64,000 nt of DNA, taken from contig NW_013657679.1 in assembly GCF_000142905.1 (NCBI RefSeq), positions 188,657 to 252,656 of the forward strand, read 5' to 3'. This DNA is from Thecamonas trahens ATCC 50062 (taxonomy: Eukaryota; Apusozoa; Apusomonadida; Apusomonadidae). Position numbers and translations under genes: made by a program. Within the stretch, counting starts at the first letter, position 1. Each line of letters opens with the position of its first letter. Below the pieces are notes generated by a model that saw nothing but the letters and a program-made list of their open reading frames with translations, did no database searches and was not told the DNA's origin. This document shows, piece after piece, positions 49,835-61,049 of the stretch.

Positions 49835-51154
49835 ATGTTTGCCCTTGCTCGTGCATCCGCCTCTGCCGCTGTGGCTGCGCCGGCAGCCGCTCGTGCCGCA
49901 GTCCGCTGCATCTCTGACGCGGCCCTTGCCCAGGAGCTGACCTTTCCCATTGTACGTCCTCTCCCTCCCCCACCCACCCCCACTCCCCACCTCGGCCCTG
50001 CCCCCCCGCCCCCTCCCCTCCCCCCTCCTCCCCCCCCCCCCCTCCCTGAACACTCATGCTACTCTCCCTCCATACAGACTCCGTTCAAGTGCCACCTCAC
50101 CGACGGCCCGCAGGTCGAGGAGATGACGACGACGGGCGCAGAGCTGCTCGAGTTTTTCAAGCTCGCCGTCCACTACCGCCGGCTGGAGCTTGTGGCCGAG
50201 AGCGCGTACAAGCAGCAGCTCATCCGCGGCTTCTGCCACCTGCACATCGGGCAGGAGGCCATTCCCATCGGGATGGAGGCGGCCATCTCCAAGGCCGACT
50301 CGGTCATTACCGCCTACCGCTGCCACACCCTGCTCAAGGCTCGTGGCGCCAGCGATGTGGAGATTCTTGCCGAGCTTCTTGGCCGCGAGGCCGGTTGCTC
50401 GCGCGGCAAGGGCGGCTCCATGCACATGTACGGCCCCGAGTTCTACGGCGGTAACGGCATTGTCGGCGCCCAGATCCCCATCGGCGCCGGCCTCGCCCTT
50501 GCCCACAAGCACGCCAACGCCAAGGCCGCCGACGACGCCAAGCGCATCGCCGTCGCGCTCTGCGGTGACGGCGCCGTTCCGCAGGGCCAAGTTCACGAGG
50601 CCTTCAACATGGCCGCTCTCTGGAAGCTGCCTGTCATCTTCTGCGTCGAGGACAACCAGTTTGGCATGGGCACTTCGGTCTCGCGCTCCAACGCCAACAC
50701 CGAGTTCTACACCATTGGCCACGGCGTCATCCCGGGCGTTCAGGTCGACGCCATGGACCCGCTTGCCGTCAAGGCCGCCTTCCAGTGGGCCCGCCAGGCC
50801 ACCATCGACAACGGACCTACCATCCTCCAGCTCAAGACCTACCGCTACCGTGGCCACTCGATGTCCGACCCGGGCACCTCCTACCGCACCCGCGACGAGG
50901 TCAAGGAGGTCCAGAAGTCCAGGGACGTCATCGAGGGCATCCGCGCTCGCGTCATTGACGCTGGTATCGCCGACGCCGCAGAGCTCAAGGCCATCGAGAA
51001 GGACATCCGCAAGACCGTCGAGGCCGCCCTTGAGGAGGCCAAGGCCTCGTCCGAGCTCCCCGCCTCGGAGCTCATCACCGACATCTACGTTGACAAGGAG
51101 TCGCAGAAGGGCTTTGTCCGTGGTGTTAGCCTCGACAAGTCATGGGTCCTGTAA
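49835..51154 (+). CDS. PDHA1: Pyruvate dehydrogenase E1 component subunit alpha
   Basis: 397 aa in two exons (49835-49951; 50078-51154; intron GTACGT...ATACAG, C-rich). The N-terminus is a mitochondrial presequence (MFALARASASAAVAAPAAAR). The mature part has FCHLHIGQEAIPIGMEAAI, the loop REAGCSRGKGGSMHMYG, thiamine-diphosphate motif CGDGAVPQGQVHEAFNMAAL, VEDNQFGMGTS, and the regulatory phosphorylation loop YRYRGHSMSDPGTSYRTRDE. E1 alpha with E1 beta decarboxylates pyruvate and starts acetyl-CoA formation in the matrix. All catalytic segments are intact. Confidence 0.97.
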   Translation: MFALARASASAAVAAPAAARAAVRCISDAALAQELTFPIVRPLPPPPTPTPHLGPAPPPPPLPPPPPPPLPEHSCYSPSIQTPFKCHLTDGPQVEEMTTTGAELLEFFKLAVHYRRLELVAESAYKQQLIRGFCHLHIGQEAIPIGMEAAISKADSVITAYRCHTLLKARGASDVEILAELLGREAGCSRGKGGSMHMYGPEFYGGNGIVGAQIPIGAGLALAHKHANAKAADDAKRIAVALCGDGAVPQGQVHEAFNMAALWKLPVIFCVEDNQFGMGTSVSRSNANTEFYTIGHGVIPGVQVDAMDPLAVKAAFQWARQATIDNGPTILQLKTYRYRGHSMSDPGTSYRTRDEVKEVQKSRDVIEGIRARVIDAGIADAAELKAIEKDIRKTVEAALEEAKASSELPASELITDIYVDKESQKGFVRGVSLDKSWVL

Positions 51155-51373
51155 GTACCTGCGATCGTCATGCTCATGACCGCAATCGTAAACACCCCTT
51201 CCCCCCCCCCCCCCCCCCGACGACTACCAGTAGCTACGATCCCTCCTCGCCTCGAATTGGCGCCGCCCCACGCCCTCCCCCTTCCCCCCCCCCCCCAGCA
51301 CCACTCCCACCTCACCCACCCGTCACCTCACCTCTTCCCTTCCCCTCCCCTCCCCACCCTCTTCTCTCTGCTC

Positions 51374-52290
51374 ATGACGCTAGTCACTCTAAGGCGTCCC
51401 GCAGTCGCCGCCACCACTGCTGGAGTGGCTCTCACCCAGGCAGCTTGCCTCCACCTTGTCGGCCCGCCGCTCGTCTGGCCACAACTCATTCTCGCCATTA
51501 CAATAGCAGCTGCGCTGAGTCTGTCGTCACCTCCCCCAACCTCGCGTCTGGCCCGCGGCTTGGTACTCACACTCTCTGCTATCGCTGCCTACGCCGGCCT
51601 CCTTGTTGTCATCGCTGCACCCTCGCCGCTTGCTGCCTCCGTCGCCATCGTCGCCCCGCTTGCTCTCTGGACTGGCCTCGCCGCGCACACTCTGACGGCG
51701 GTCTCCCCACTCGTTGCTCCTGCTCGCGCCCTCATCCTCTCATACTACGCGAGTGTACTTGTTCTACTCCTCCACGACGCACCCTATGCCTTTGTCGATA
51801 CCGAGCTGGCAACAAGCGTGGCCCTTGTCGGCACGCTTGCCATCTCGCTCGTCGCCCGCGTCGTCGACGACGCTGCAGACCCCAGCCCTGTCCGCTGGCT
51901 CGCCCTCTCGTCGGATTTGGCGGCCCGCGTCCGCCGAAGCGGCTGCTCCATCGTCAATTGGAATGCCTCTTCCGCCGCCACGCTCCTCGCCACTCCCGAG
52001 GCTGAGCTCGCCACGACAGTGGTAAGCCACCAGGGCGCGTTGTTTCTGCTTGTCACCCCGCTCGCCACCCCCCCAAGTTTGAGCTTGATCCTGTCTCCCA
52101 CGCCCCACGCCCGCATCCCGCTGTTCCGCATCTCTCTGCCGCCGCCCTCGCCCTTACCGCCATCGCCTACGAGCTGGCTGCCACTGCCCTCGCCACCCGC
52201 TTCCTCGTCCACGGCCTCATGAGTCTCGTCCTCGTTGGCGTTCTCGGCTGCATCGCCCTCGCCCAGCAACAGACGCCAGGTCACAGGTAG
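51374..52290 (+). CDS. Multi-pass membrane protein, 286 aa
   Basis: Two exons: 51374-52021 and 52078-52290. The 56-bp intron (GTAAGC...CCCAAG) joins ELATTV to FELDPVSHAPRPHPAV in phase 0; without splicing the frame degenerates into Pro/Ser nonsense, whereas exon 2 gives ALTAIAYELAATALATRFLV, then HGLMSLVLVGVLGCIALAQQ. About five to six membrane helices are visible (for example LVLTLSAIAAYAGLLVVIA, VAIVAPLALWTGLAAHTL). No family recognised. It converges on acyl-CoA oxidase 69 bp away. Confidence 0.65.
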
Positions 52291-52359
52291 CCGTCTGCGC
52301 TCTGCTCTAGTAGGTTGTTGGGTGGAGGCACCACAGTACCTTTATTGGTTACATTGGCC

Positions 52360-54552
52360 TCACAGCGACGATGCCAGCATGCCGGGGCCGACCCGGCGCG
52401 CGCCAGCATCCATCATGTCCTTGAGCGTCGCCTTCCACACCTTGCTCGGCTCGTCCTTGTTGAGCGTCGAGTATGACGATGCCACAAAGAGTGCACGGTA
52501 CACGTCGCCGTCAAACCGCCCAAGCACCGAGCCGAGCTTCTCGTCCGAGTGGTCAAAGGCGTCCACAAGCCGGATGGTGTGCGGTCGAAGCTCGACAAGG
52601 AGCTCGCGGACTGCACCCCGAACCAGCCCGGCTTGCTCTGCGCTCACGTACCCATCCTCCAGCCAGTCACCGATGTGGGTCTCCATCTGGTGGAGCGCAA
52701 AGAGCGCGCCGAGGTCGCGGAGAATGCTTGCCACCGCCGCATCCGTCTTGAGCTCGGCCACACGCGCAAAGTAGTTCTGCACAAGCACAAACATCGAGTG
52801 CGCCCACGCCACCTGGTTGACCTCGATGAGGGCCACCCGCCACGCCTCCGCCTGCGAGACCCCGTCGCTGGCCACTGCCTTTCGCAGCTGGCTCGCCAGC
52901 GATGCGAGCTTGAACGCGGCGCGGTGTCCAAACGCGGTCTCGAGCGTCTCGGGCCTCCGCCACTCGCTAGTCGTCGCTGCACTCGCACGCGGGCTGGGCT
53001 TGTCGGCGGCCAGCGCCAGCGCCTCGCCCAGGTACTGAAAACGTGCCGAGAGCGAGTCTAGCACCTCGCGCGCCTTGTCCGGAGACCCGGCCGTTGCCGC
53101 AGCAGTAAAGACCTTAAGTAGGTACTTAGTCGTCTGCCCGGTGATCATGTAGTTGTCGCCTTCCACCGTGTTGTGGTGCACGCCGTGGGTGTAGAGGTCC
53201 GGAAAGCCCGACGCACGCAGATACCCATGCCCGCCGCACGCCAGCCGGCACTCCTCAATCCCAGCAGCCTTGATGGTCGAGCACACAGCCTTGAGCCCGG
53301 ACGATGTCGCGTGCAAGTCCGGCAGCACCGCGAGACTCGAATTGTCCTCGATCGCCGTAAGCAGCTCCTCGTGGAGCTCGTGGATGGTCGCCCCCATAAA
53401 CTTGAAGACATAGCTAGCCGCCAGGAGCGGGAAGAGCCGGAACTGCTGGAGCGGGTACTCGATCACGGCATACTCATCAGAGTCGGACCCGTCCTTAAAT
53501 CCCTGCCGCCGCACCGCAGAATACCGCAGCGCAATCGTGACCGCCGCAGAGAGCTCGGTTCCCGACGACGCCACAATAAAAGCCCGCACCCCGAGCATCG
53601 ACGAGTAGAGGAGCTTGCGCGATGCTCCGCGTGCCGGCTCGTACTCGCCCTCGCGCGTCACTCGTGCGTACTTCATCGCCATGTTTTCACGAGGGATACG
53701 GACCTTGTTAAAAACGGCCCACCCGTTGTCCTGCATGTTGTACCCGAGCTTCGGCCCGATGTCGCCGGTGTATACTCCCGGGAGAAGCTCGTGGGTCTCG
53801 CGGTCGCGGAGCGGAACCAGAAAGTTGTGAATGCCGTGGTCAGTCCCGTTCAACAGCAGCCGCGCGTAGACCACGGCGTAGTTGGCGGTCTTGCCGAGCG
53901 TTCCTGGCCACCACTTGAGCGCCGCCAGGTCTGGCGTCTCGATCACAAACTCGTCCGTTTCCGGATCATACGTTGCCGTCGTCTGCAGCCCGCGGACGTT
54001 GGAGCCGTGCCCGAGCTCGGTCTGGGCGTACGCGCCGAGAATCGCGTACGAGTCTGCAGCCGGCTTCCATTTGGCCACCTGCTCCTCGTCAAAGAGCACT
54101 CCGATGTTGGGAGAGAACATGACCCACTGGAGGTCCGTCGGCAGCTCGTCGTGGACGTGCTCGCGAAGTGCGTACAGCACCTTGGGATCTGTCACATCCA
54201 GCCCGGCACCCTCGGCAGCTTCCAGCAGCGCCGCCTGTCGCGCATGTGCGTTGGCCACAGCCTCGGCGCGCGGCACGTAGTACTTGGGCAGGCCAGCCTT
54301 GAGCGCAGCCAGCCCCGAGTCTTCCAGGATCTTGCGTGCCGCCTGCTTCGCCGCTACCTTGTCCTCGCCGCCCTCCAGAATCGCCGTCAGCTCTTCCACA
54401 GGCAGCCATGACCGAGCCCGCTCCGCAGCCAGGTCGAGCGACTCTGCTGACGGATTCGCCGCAGCCTCCTCGGCTGTCGCCGGCAGCAGCTCGCGGTACG
54501 CCGGCAGCAGCGCGGGCGCCACATCCGGGGAGATGTCCTGGAACGAAGTCAT
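52360..54552 (-). CDS. ACOX: Peroxisomal acyl-CoA oxidase
   Basis: A 730-aa flavoenzyme of the acyl-CoA oxidase family, which performs the first step of peroxisomal beta-oxidation and makes hydrogen peroxide. Seen: the oxidase N-terminal helical domain, AYAQTELGHGSNVRGLQTTA (FAD/substrate region), LAALKWWPGTLGKTANYAVV, GDIGPKLGYNMQDNGW, IPRENMAMKYARV, and the catalytic-base region THGVHHNTVEGDNYMITGQT. The ending SSL is a weak or variant PTS1 peroxisomal signal. Length is typical for ACOX. ATG at 54550-54552. The large plus-strand open frame across its middle is a shadow. Confidence 0.93.
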   Translation of the reverse strand: MTSFQDISPDVAPALLPAYRELLPATAEEAAANPSAESLDLAAERARSWLPVEELTAILEGGEDKVAAKQAARKILEDSGLAALKAGLPKYYVPRAEAVANAHARQAALLEAAEGAGLDVTDPKVLYALREHVHDELPTDLQWVMFSPNIGVLFDEEQVAKWKPAADSYAILGAYAQTELGHGSNVRGLQTTATYDPETDEFVIETPDLAALKWWPGTLGKTANYAVVYARLLLNGTDHGIHNFLVPLRDRETHELLPGVYTGDIGPKLGYNMQDNGWAVFNKVRIPRENMAMKYARVTREGEYEPARGASRKLLYSSMLGVRAFIVASSGTELSAAVTIALRYSAVRRQGFKDGSDSDEYAVIEYPLQQFRLFPLLAASYVFKFMGATIHELHEELLTAIEDNSSLAVLPDLHATSSGLKAVCSTIKAAGIEECRLACGGHGYLRASGFPDLYTHGVHHNTVEGDNYMITGQTTKYLLKVFTAAATAGSPDKAREVLDSLSARFQYLGEALALAADKPSPRASAATTSEWRRPETLETAFGHRAAFKLASLASQLRKAVASDGVSQAEAWRVALIEVNQVAWAHSMFVLVQNYFARVAELKTDAAVASILRDLGALFALHQMETHIGDWLEDGYVSAEQAGLVRGAVRELLVELRPHTIRLVDAFDHSDEKLGSVLGRFDGDVYRALFVASSYSTLNKDEPSKVWKATLKDMMDAGARRVGPGMLASSL

Positions 54553-54793
54553 AGTCAGTCTAGTCTACAGTCGTGCACACGCGCGGGGGCTACAGTGCAA
54601 TAAGTCGAGTATGTCGCTCCCCCCTCGCCCGCCCGGCCCCCCCCCCCCCCCCCCCCCTTCCACCCTCCTGTCACTCACTCACACCTGTGTCCTCCCCACC
54701 CGCATCAATGCCACAGCCAAAAACTCCCCCTCCCCATCTCATCTTCTTCCCTCTCCATCATCATCTGCTCATTTCCTCCCCTCCACCGCTATC

Positions 54794-55171
54794 ATGATCA
54801 GCCCACCTCCACCTCCGCCGTCTCCGACCGCGTCACCGTCGCCTTCCCTCCTCCCGTCAACCTCGTCCTCGTTCCCCGCCTCGCGAATCACCACGCCGCT
54901 CGCGCCTCCACTCCGCGCATCGACAGCATCTGCCTTTGCCCACGCTCATGCCCTTGCTCGATCGCTTCGCTCTCTCATCGAGCTTAATCGCCGGCCTCGA
55001 TGTTCTGCAGAATCGGGGCCGCCGTCGCCATTGTTGGCGACGCCGCCTACCCTCGCCGAGCTCGCTGCTTCCGCTGCTGCCGTCCGCTCGGCAGGCGCCC
55101 GAGTCTTTGCCACCCTCCTTGCCTTCCACCGACGGCTCCTCGCCAAGCAAGCAGCCCTCTCTCCCCCTTGA
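54794..55171 (+). CDS. Small Pro/Ser/Ala-rich protein, 125 aa
   Basis: ATG at 54794. N-terminal half is Pro/Ser/Thr-rich and disordered; C-terminal half is helical (FAHAHALARSLRSLIELN, then LAELAASAAAVRSAGARVFA, ending RRLLAKQAALSPP). It stops 30 bp before the ATG of the large kinase gene in the same direction. It might be an upstream reading frame of that transcript or a genuine small gene. No family recognised. Confidence 0.4.
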   Translation: MISPPPPPPSPTASPSPSLLPSTSSSFPASRITTPLAPPLRASTASAFAHAHALARSLRSLIELNRRPRCSAESGPPSPLLATPPTLAELAASAAAVRSAGARVFATLLAFHRRLLAKQAALSPP

Positions 55172-55201
55172 CCATAATACCAGGCCACACACAGAAACAC
55201 C

Positions 55202-58200
55202 ATGTCGTTGACGAGTCCGGGCCTCCAAGCGCTCACAGCCTCGGCTGCTTCGCTTGTCGCCGCCGCCCGTGCCACTCCCAGCGCCTCGGGAGAACACATC
55301 GCCGCTCTTGCCGACCTCATTCCCGCCTTTGAGAGCCACGGGGCGCACATCTCCTTTGCCCTCCTCGAGCTTGCAAACCCAGACTCTCACCTCCATCTCG
55401 ACTCGCTCAAGCGCATCTTTGAGGATACTGGCGACTCGTTCTCGCTCTCCTGCTTCCTCTCCATCGAGCAGCTCGCTGCCGCCGCCGGTCCAGAACACCT
55501 GCCGGCCCGGCCGCTCCCCTCGCCCACCTCCACCTCCCGCCTTGCGCAGATCTCCGCAGATGCCGCGGCCGCCGCTCTTTTGCGTACCCGCGCCTCGCCT
55601 CCGCCGCACCTCACATCTTGCCCCGTCTGTGAGACAGAGCTCGACCTTGTCGCCTCCTCCCGCGACTCGCCGCCGTCGCCCTGGTGCCAACTCTGCCAGG
55701 CTGCCCCGCTGCCATGGACCTGCCTCTGCTCGTATGTCAACTCTTCCGACCCGCTCTCCTGCAAACTGTGCGGCTACTCGGTCTTTCACACCCGTCTTCG
55801 GGCCATCCTCTCGGGCGGACTCGCCAACGTCATCGTCCTCGACCTCATCCTCGATCGCTACTTTACTGTTGCGCCTGCTCCACCCTACGACACCGCCGCG
55901 GCGTTACCGCCGCTCGCGTCGCCGTCTGCTGCACTCGCCACCCTCAACCCGACCCTCGACCTAGATCTGGTCCTCTTTGCCATCTCCTCCGGGGCAAACC
56001 TTCCCGTCCTCCACTCCCTTGCGTCGCGGTTTATCGAAGGCCAGACGACGTCCTCCCTCCGTTCTGCCGCCATCCTTCACCTCGCTTCAGCCGCCATTGC
56101 CGCCTCGCGTCCACCGCTCCTCACAGACCTTCTCCTTCCGCTCGCGAGCGCTTCTCTTGATGACGCTCCGGACATTCTTGCCAGCCTCGTCCGTCCCGCA
56201 CTCGCCGCTGGAGCTGCTTGGCTCTTTGACCTCCTTGTCACCCACCATGCGCTTGACCTTCACGCCTTTGTTGGCCTCTCTTCAGGTGACAACGTCCTCC
56301 ACATCGCCGCCGCCGTTGCCTCGCCGCAGTCGCTCGTCGACCTGCTCCACCTGCTGGATCCTGACAACTCCCCGCACCGCTGCCTCGCCCTTCTTGACGC
56401 GCCTAACTCGACTGGCCTCACGCCGCCTCAGCTTGCGGCGTCCAACGAGGTTTGGGGCCTTCTCGTTGGCCTCCGCGCTCGCCTCCGCCGAGCTCCAGCA
56501 GCGCTCGCGCCCCACCCCGCTCCACCGTGCGCCTTTCTTGCCACGTCTTGGGCGGCTGTCACACTCGCGTCGGACCCTCCGCTCGGCGAAGGCCAGTTCT
56601 CCGTTGTCCGCGCTGGCCACTATCTTGCCCAGCCTGTCGCTGTCAAGATTCTCAAGGCCGACGCCCGCGCTCCGTCAACTCACAAGATCTTTCTCAAGGA
56701 GCTCGCTGCCGTCTCGCGAATGGCCCATCCCAACTGTGTCCGCTTTGTCGCCGCCATTGTCGAGGAGACCCAGCTGGTCATCCTGACAGAGCTGCTTGTC
56801 TTTGGCGACCTCAACGCCCGCATCTACGGCGCCCGTGGCGTCCCACCCTTTCCCTCATGGTCTGCCAAGATCCGTGCTGTAATTGCTGTTGCAAAGGGCA
56901 TGGCTTTTCTTCATGGCTGCGGCATGGTCCACCGTGACCTCAAGCCTGCGAACGTCCTCCTCGAGGGCCTCGGCGGCGGCTGCAAGCTGGCTGATTTTGG
57001 CCTTGCCGTCCTTCAGGCCAACATCGACGCTGGCGCAGAACACTCTCATGTCGGCACTCCGGCATACATGGCGCCGGAGGCGCTCCTAGGCCACGCGAAC
57101 GACATGCACTCGGACGTCTGGTCCTTTGGCACTCTCCTCTGGGAAGTCGTCGCCGAAATGCGGCCCTCCCGCCAGGCCCGTCTTGCCAACTGCTACGCTC
57201 TCCCCGGCGACATCGCCTTTCCCACCTGGCCGGCCACTCTCTCCACCCTCCTCTCCCACACTCTCATTCCGCACGAGCCATCTGCCCGCCTCTCCTTTGT
57301 TGCCATCCTTGAGCTTCTCGACGCCCTTGCCCGTGAAGTTGCCTTTGTCGAGGCCATCCAGAATGCTGACCTCTACTCCATCAAGGCCCTCCTCGCCGCC
57401 GCCTCACCCGACCTTGTGCACTCGCTCGTTGCCCTTTCGGCGCCGCCGCCACTTGCCTCGGCCCTCCACGTTGCCGCACTCTACAACGACACTTCCTTCG
57501 CTGCCCATCTCCTGACGCTCTCGGCCTCGGCGTCCTGGCTCGACCTGGAGCCCTGCCCTGCCCTGCTCACAACCTCTTCTGATCTCCGTCTTCTCCTCCT
57601 TGCCCGCGGCCAAGCCTCGTGGGCCTCACTCCCGCACCACTCGCTTGTCGACGCTGCCTCATTTGATGCCGCAGCCTCGCTCGTTCTTCCCGCGCGCCCC
57701 ACCCTCCTCCACCTCACCGTCCTTCCCATCCCGGATGCCTCACTTGAGCTTCTTACCCATCCGTCGCGCGCCTCACTTGAGCGTGCAGCCTGGATCCCTG
57801 CTGCGCTTGTTGTTGTCCGCTCGCCCTCACTTCATCGCTTTGTCCTCTGCCAGGATGCCAACCCGCTCGCGGTCTTTGCCTCGTCCTCCGCCGCTGTCGT
57901 TGTCCACCCCGAGCTCGACGCCCTGCTCCTCCTTGACGAGTTGACCAACGAGCGCTTCCTCCTCCGTGTTCTTCCCGACCAGCCGCACTCGCTCTCCACC
58001 CTCACGCTTGCTGCCCTCCTCCAGGCATGCATTGCTGACGTACACCTCCCGCCGCCGTCTCGCGCCACTGTCGATGCTCTTCTCAATCCACACACGCCGC
58101 CCGCGCCTCCCGACTACGTCGACGCTACCGCCCGGCATCTCGGTACCAGTGCCAACCTCACCCTCACGTCCAACTCTATTCCCACCGCCCCACTCCGCAC

Positions 58201-61032
58201 TGCCACCCTCACGCTCACGGCGTCACTCAGCAACTCGGGCTGGATCGAAACGACGCCTCATCCGCCGCCTCTTGTCGAGAGCAATGGCACCCTCGCTGTC
58301 GACGACAACACCACCCTCACCATGGCACCCACTCCCTCGCACCCCGAGTCGGGCCTCGCCACACTTGCCCTCGCCCAGCCCACCTCGTCGCTTGGCCGCA
58401 CTCTCTCGTCGTCGTCGTCCGATGCTTCACTCGTCCGACTCGGCGCCTCGCTTGGCTCGGCAGCCACCCTTGACTCGGGCTGCAACATCTTCCCGCTCGA
58501 CTCACCTGCCATTGTTGTCTCGGACCGCCTCGCACCCGAGCTCGGCGCTGCTTCCGAGACTGGCCTCCGCTCCGGCGCTCGCGGCCTCTGCCTCGGCGCC
58601 GATGTTGCCATCAAGGACGTGGCCGTTGGTGCCCTCGACGGCGCCACCCGCCTTCTCTGCACCATCCACGCTGCCGCACACCCGTACGTTGTCTCTCTCA
58701 TGGGCATCCAGCTCGATCCGCGCGAGACTGCTCCGTCACGCGTCCGCCTCATTCGCGAGCGCATCAAGGGAACCGTTCTCACCGAGGCTCTCTCTCGCCG
58801 GGTCGGCAACCTCATGGACGCTCCGTCCGAGATTGTCCGCGTCCTCTACCAGCTTGCGCAGGCGCTCGTCTACCTGCACTCGCAGCTGAGCCTCCCGCAC
58901 GGCTCGCTCACGCCGTCCAACGTGGTCCTCACTCAGCTCAATGCCACGGTCATGCTCACCGATCACGGCCAGGCCGCTCTCGAGGCCGCAGCTCTCGAGG
59001 CCGTCGCCGCCTCGGGCGAGCGCATTCCGGAACTTGCCCACCGTGTCGACCTCGCCTACGCCCCGCCCGAAGTCCTCAAGGGCACGGCAGCGGCGACCTC
59101 GCTTGCTGCCGACATCTGGGCGTTTGGCTGCATTGCTTGGCTTCTCCTCTCCAACTCGCACCGAGACGTTGGCCGGCCCATCCGGCCCTACGACGAGCTC
59201 TCCTCGCTCTCGTCGCGCTTCACCCGCCCGAACGAGCCACCCGGCATTTTCCATGCCGACATCCCGCCGGCCCTTACTTCGCTCTTTCAGGCCTGCTGGT
59301 CGCCGCATCCAGACGCTCGCCCGCCAGCGGCCGACCTTGCAGCGTCCCTCGCCCTTGTCCTCGAGCCGCCGCCACTCTCGGGCTTTGCCGACTCGACCAC
59401 GCTCATCGCCGACACTGTCGTCATGGAGCGCTGCCTCGCCGTCCTTGCCGCCGCCAAGGCCGCCGCCGCCCCGCACGCCGTCATCGTTGCCGCTGCCGAC
59501 CGCCTTGTCGGCGCTCTCCGCCTTTACACGCCGTCTACACCTGTCCTCGTCGAGTTTGAAGATGTCCTCTCTGTCGCCCTCGCCCTCCTCGCCAACTACT
59601 GGCCAGCGGCGGCTGTATCGCTCGCCGCACTCCGTCTCATTGCCGCCGTCCCGGCCTCTGCGCTTGACTCGAGTGCAGGGCGCGCCCTTGTCGAGACTGC
59701 CACCGGTGACGTCTGGACGGCCTTTAACGCGCTCGCCGCTGTCGACTCGCTCGACTTTGACCTTGTCGACGCCGCCCTTGCTGCCCTCTCGCGTCTCATT
59801 GACCTTCTTCACAAGGGCTCCATTGCCTGGCTCGACACCTGGCTTGTGGCTAACGTCCGCGAGGTTCTTGCCGGGGGCGCTGCTATCGTCGACTACGCCT
59901 GCTGCCATGCTTCTCTACCATCGCCGGGTGCGCAGCGCACCGCGCTGGTCCACACCGTCCGCTCGCTCCTTGGCCTCCTCGCCGTCACCGGGCCACACCT
60001 CCAGCGCCTCTCGCTCCTTGACCGCACAGACTACGAGGAGCTCATCCGCATTCTTGCCCGCGTCGTCGACATCCAGCTTCTCCAGCCTGCTGTTGCCGAC
60101 GTCCTCACTGTTGTTGTCGTCCTTCTCGACGACATTGCCTTCCCACTCGCCTCGCTTGACCCGCTCATGCCGCCGCTGCGCCGCCTCCCGACGAAACCCG
60201 CGACGCGGTTGTCCCGCTCCATATGGTTGTTGTTGGCGCCCACATGTTCCAGACCCGCATCCTCACCCCGCCGGTACCCGCCGCGCCGGAATCTCTCGCG
60301 AGTCATCCGAGCCCGGACGTCTACGACCATGTGTTCTTTGCTCAAATGATGCTCTCCTCCTCCGACCCGGCCCACGTCCAGGCAGGCGTCGACGCCGTTG
60401 TCCGCATGATGACCTGGGGCCCGGCTTCCAACTGGCCGGCTGGCGACGTCACGCCGCCATCGTCATCGTCCTTCTCTTCGGCCTTCCTCTCCTTTGTCCC
60501 GTCCTTCCTCAAGCGGCGCTCGTCGTCGACCTCCTCACCATGCCGCTCGCCGTCGTCGCACCCTGCCGCTGTCGTCGCATTCCTCGACCCAGGCCAGCGC
60601 GACGCTCTCCGCGACCTTCTTGCCGCACTTGCGGTAGTCAAGGCCCTCATTCGTGTCTTTGAGCACTTTTGCAACCACTCGTGGCTTGTCCAGTGCTCGG
60701 CCCGCCTCTGCGCCCTCCTTGCCGCCACCTTTCCTGCCGTCTGCGCTCGCGATGACCTCCTTCTCGCCCTCGTCAACGCCGCCTTTCAGCACTCGTCCAA
60801 CCGTCGCATGTTCAAGTTTGCCCTCCGCACCTACCAGCATCTTGCTGATGCAGGCCTAGGCGACTCGGCGAGCCCGCTGCTTGTCTCGTTCAAGACCTCG
60901 CTCGACCAGCTGGCCCATGGCCGGCGGCACCCGTCGTCACCCAGCCGGCCCGACGGAGACTCTTCCCCCACCTCTACCCCTCCCACCGACAGCCACTGTG
61001 GCAACACCTCACCACCCCAATCACTGCTGTAG
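55202..61032 (+). CDS. Giant protein: zinc finger, ankyrin, kinase and pseudokinase (frame broken)
   Basis: About 1943 codons. Order: helical N-terminus; cysteine pairs CPVC and CQLC then a RanBP2-type finger (WTCLCSYVNSSDPLSCKLCG, about residue 172); ankyrin-like repeats (about 240-420, GDNVLHIAAAVASPQSLVDL); kinase 1 (about 461-715) with LGEGQFSVVRAG, VAVKILKA, MVHRDLKPANVLLE, LADFGLA and TPAYMAPEAL, complete and TKL-like; a leucine-rich linker; kinase 2 (about 1100-1340) whose catalytic loop is LPHGSLTPSNVVL and whose DFG is DHG, so it lacks the catalytic Asp and is a pseudokinase; then an armadillo-like helical C-terminus. Near 60187-60190, in a CCC run, the frame must change to continue as DETRDAVVPLHMVVV; one missing base explains it. 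The pseudokinase may regulate kinase 1, as in other tandem kinases. Confidence 0.8.
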
Positions 61033-61049
61033 CTGTAACATACACCCCT

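Noticed and set aside
53173-54411. 412-codon plus-strand open frame across acyl-CoA oxidase
   Set aside because: Exactly antisense to a clear ACOX coding sequence; Arg/Val/His-rich composition typical of GC-rich shadow frames.
54857-55789. 310-codon minus frame before the kinase gene
   Set aside because: Antisense Gly/Arg/Glu-rich shadow across two plus-strand genes.
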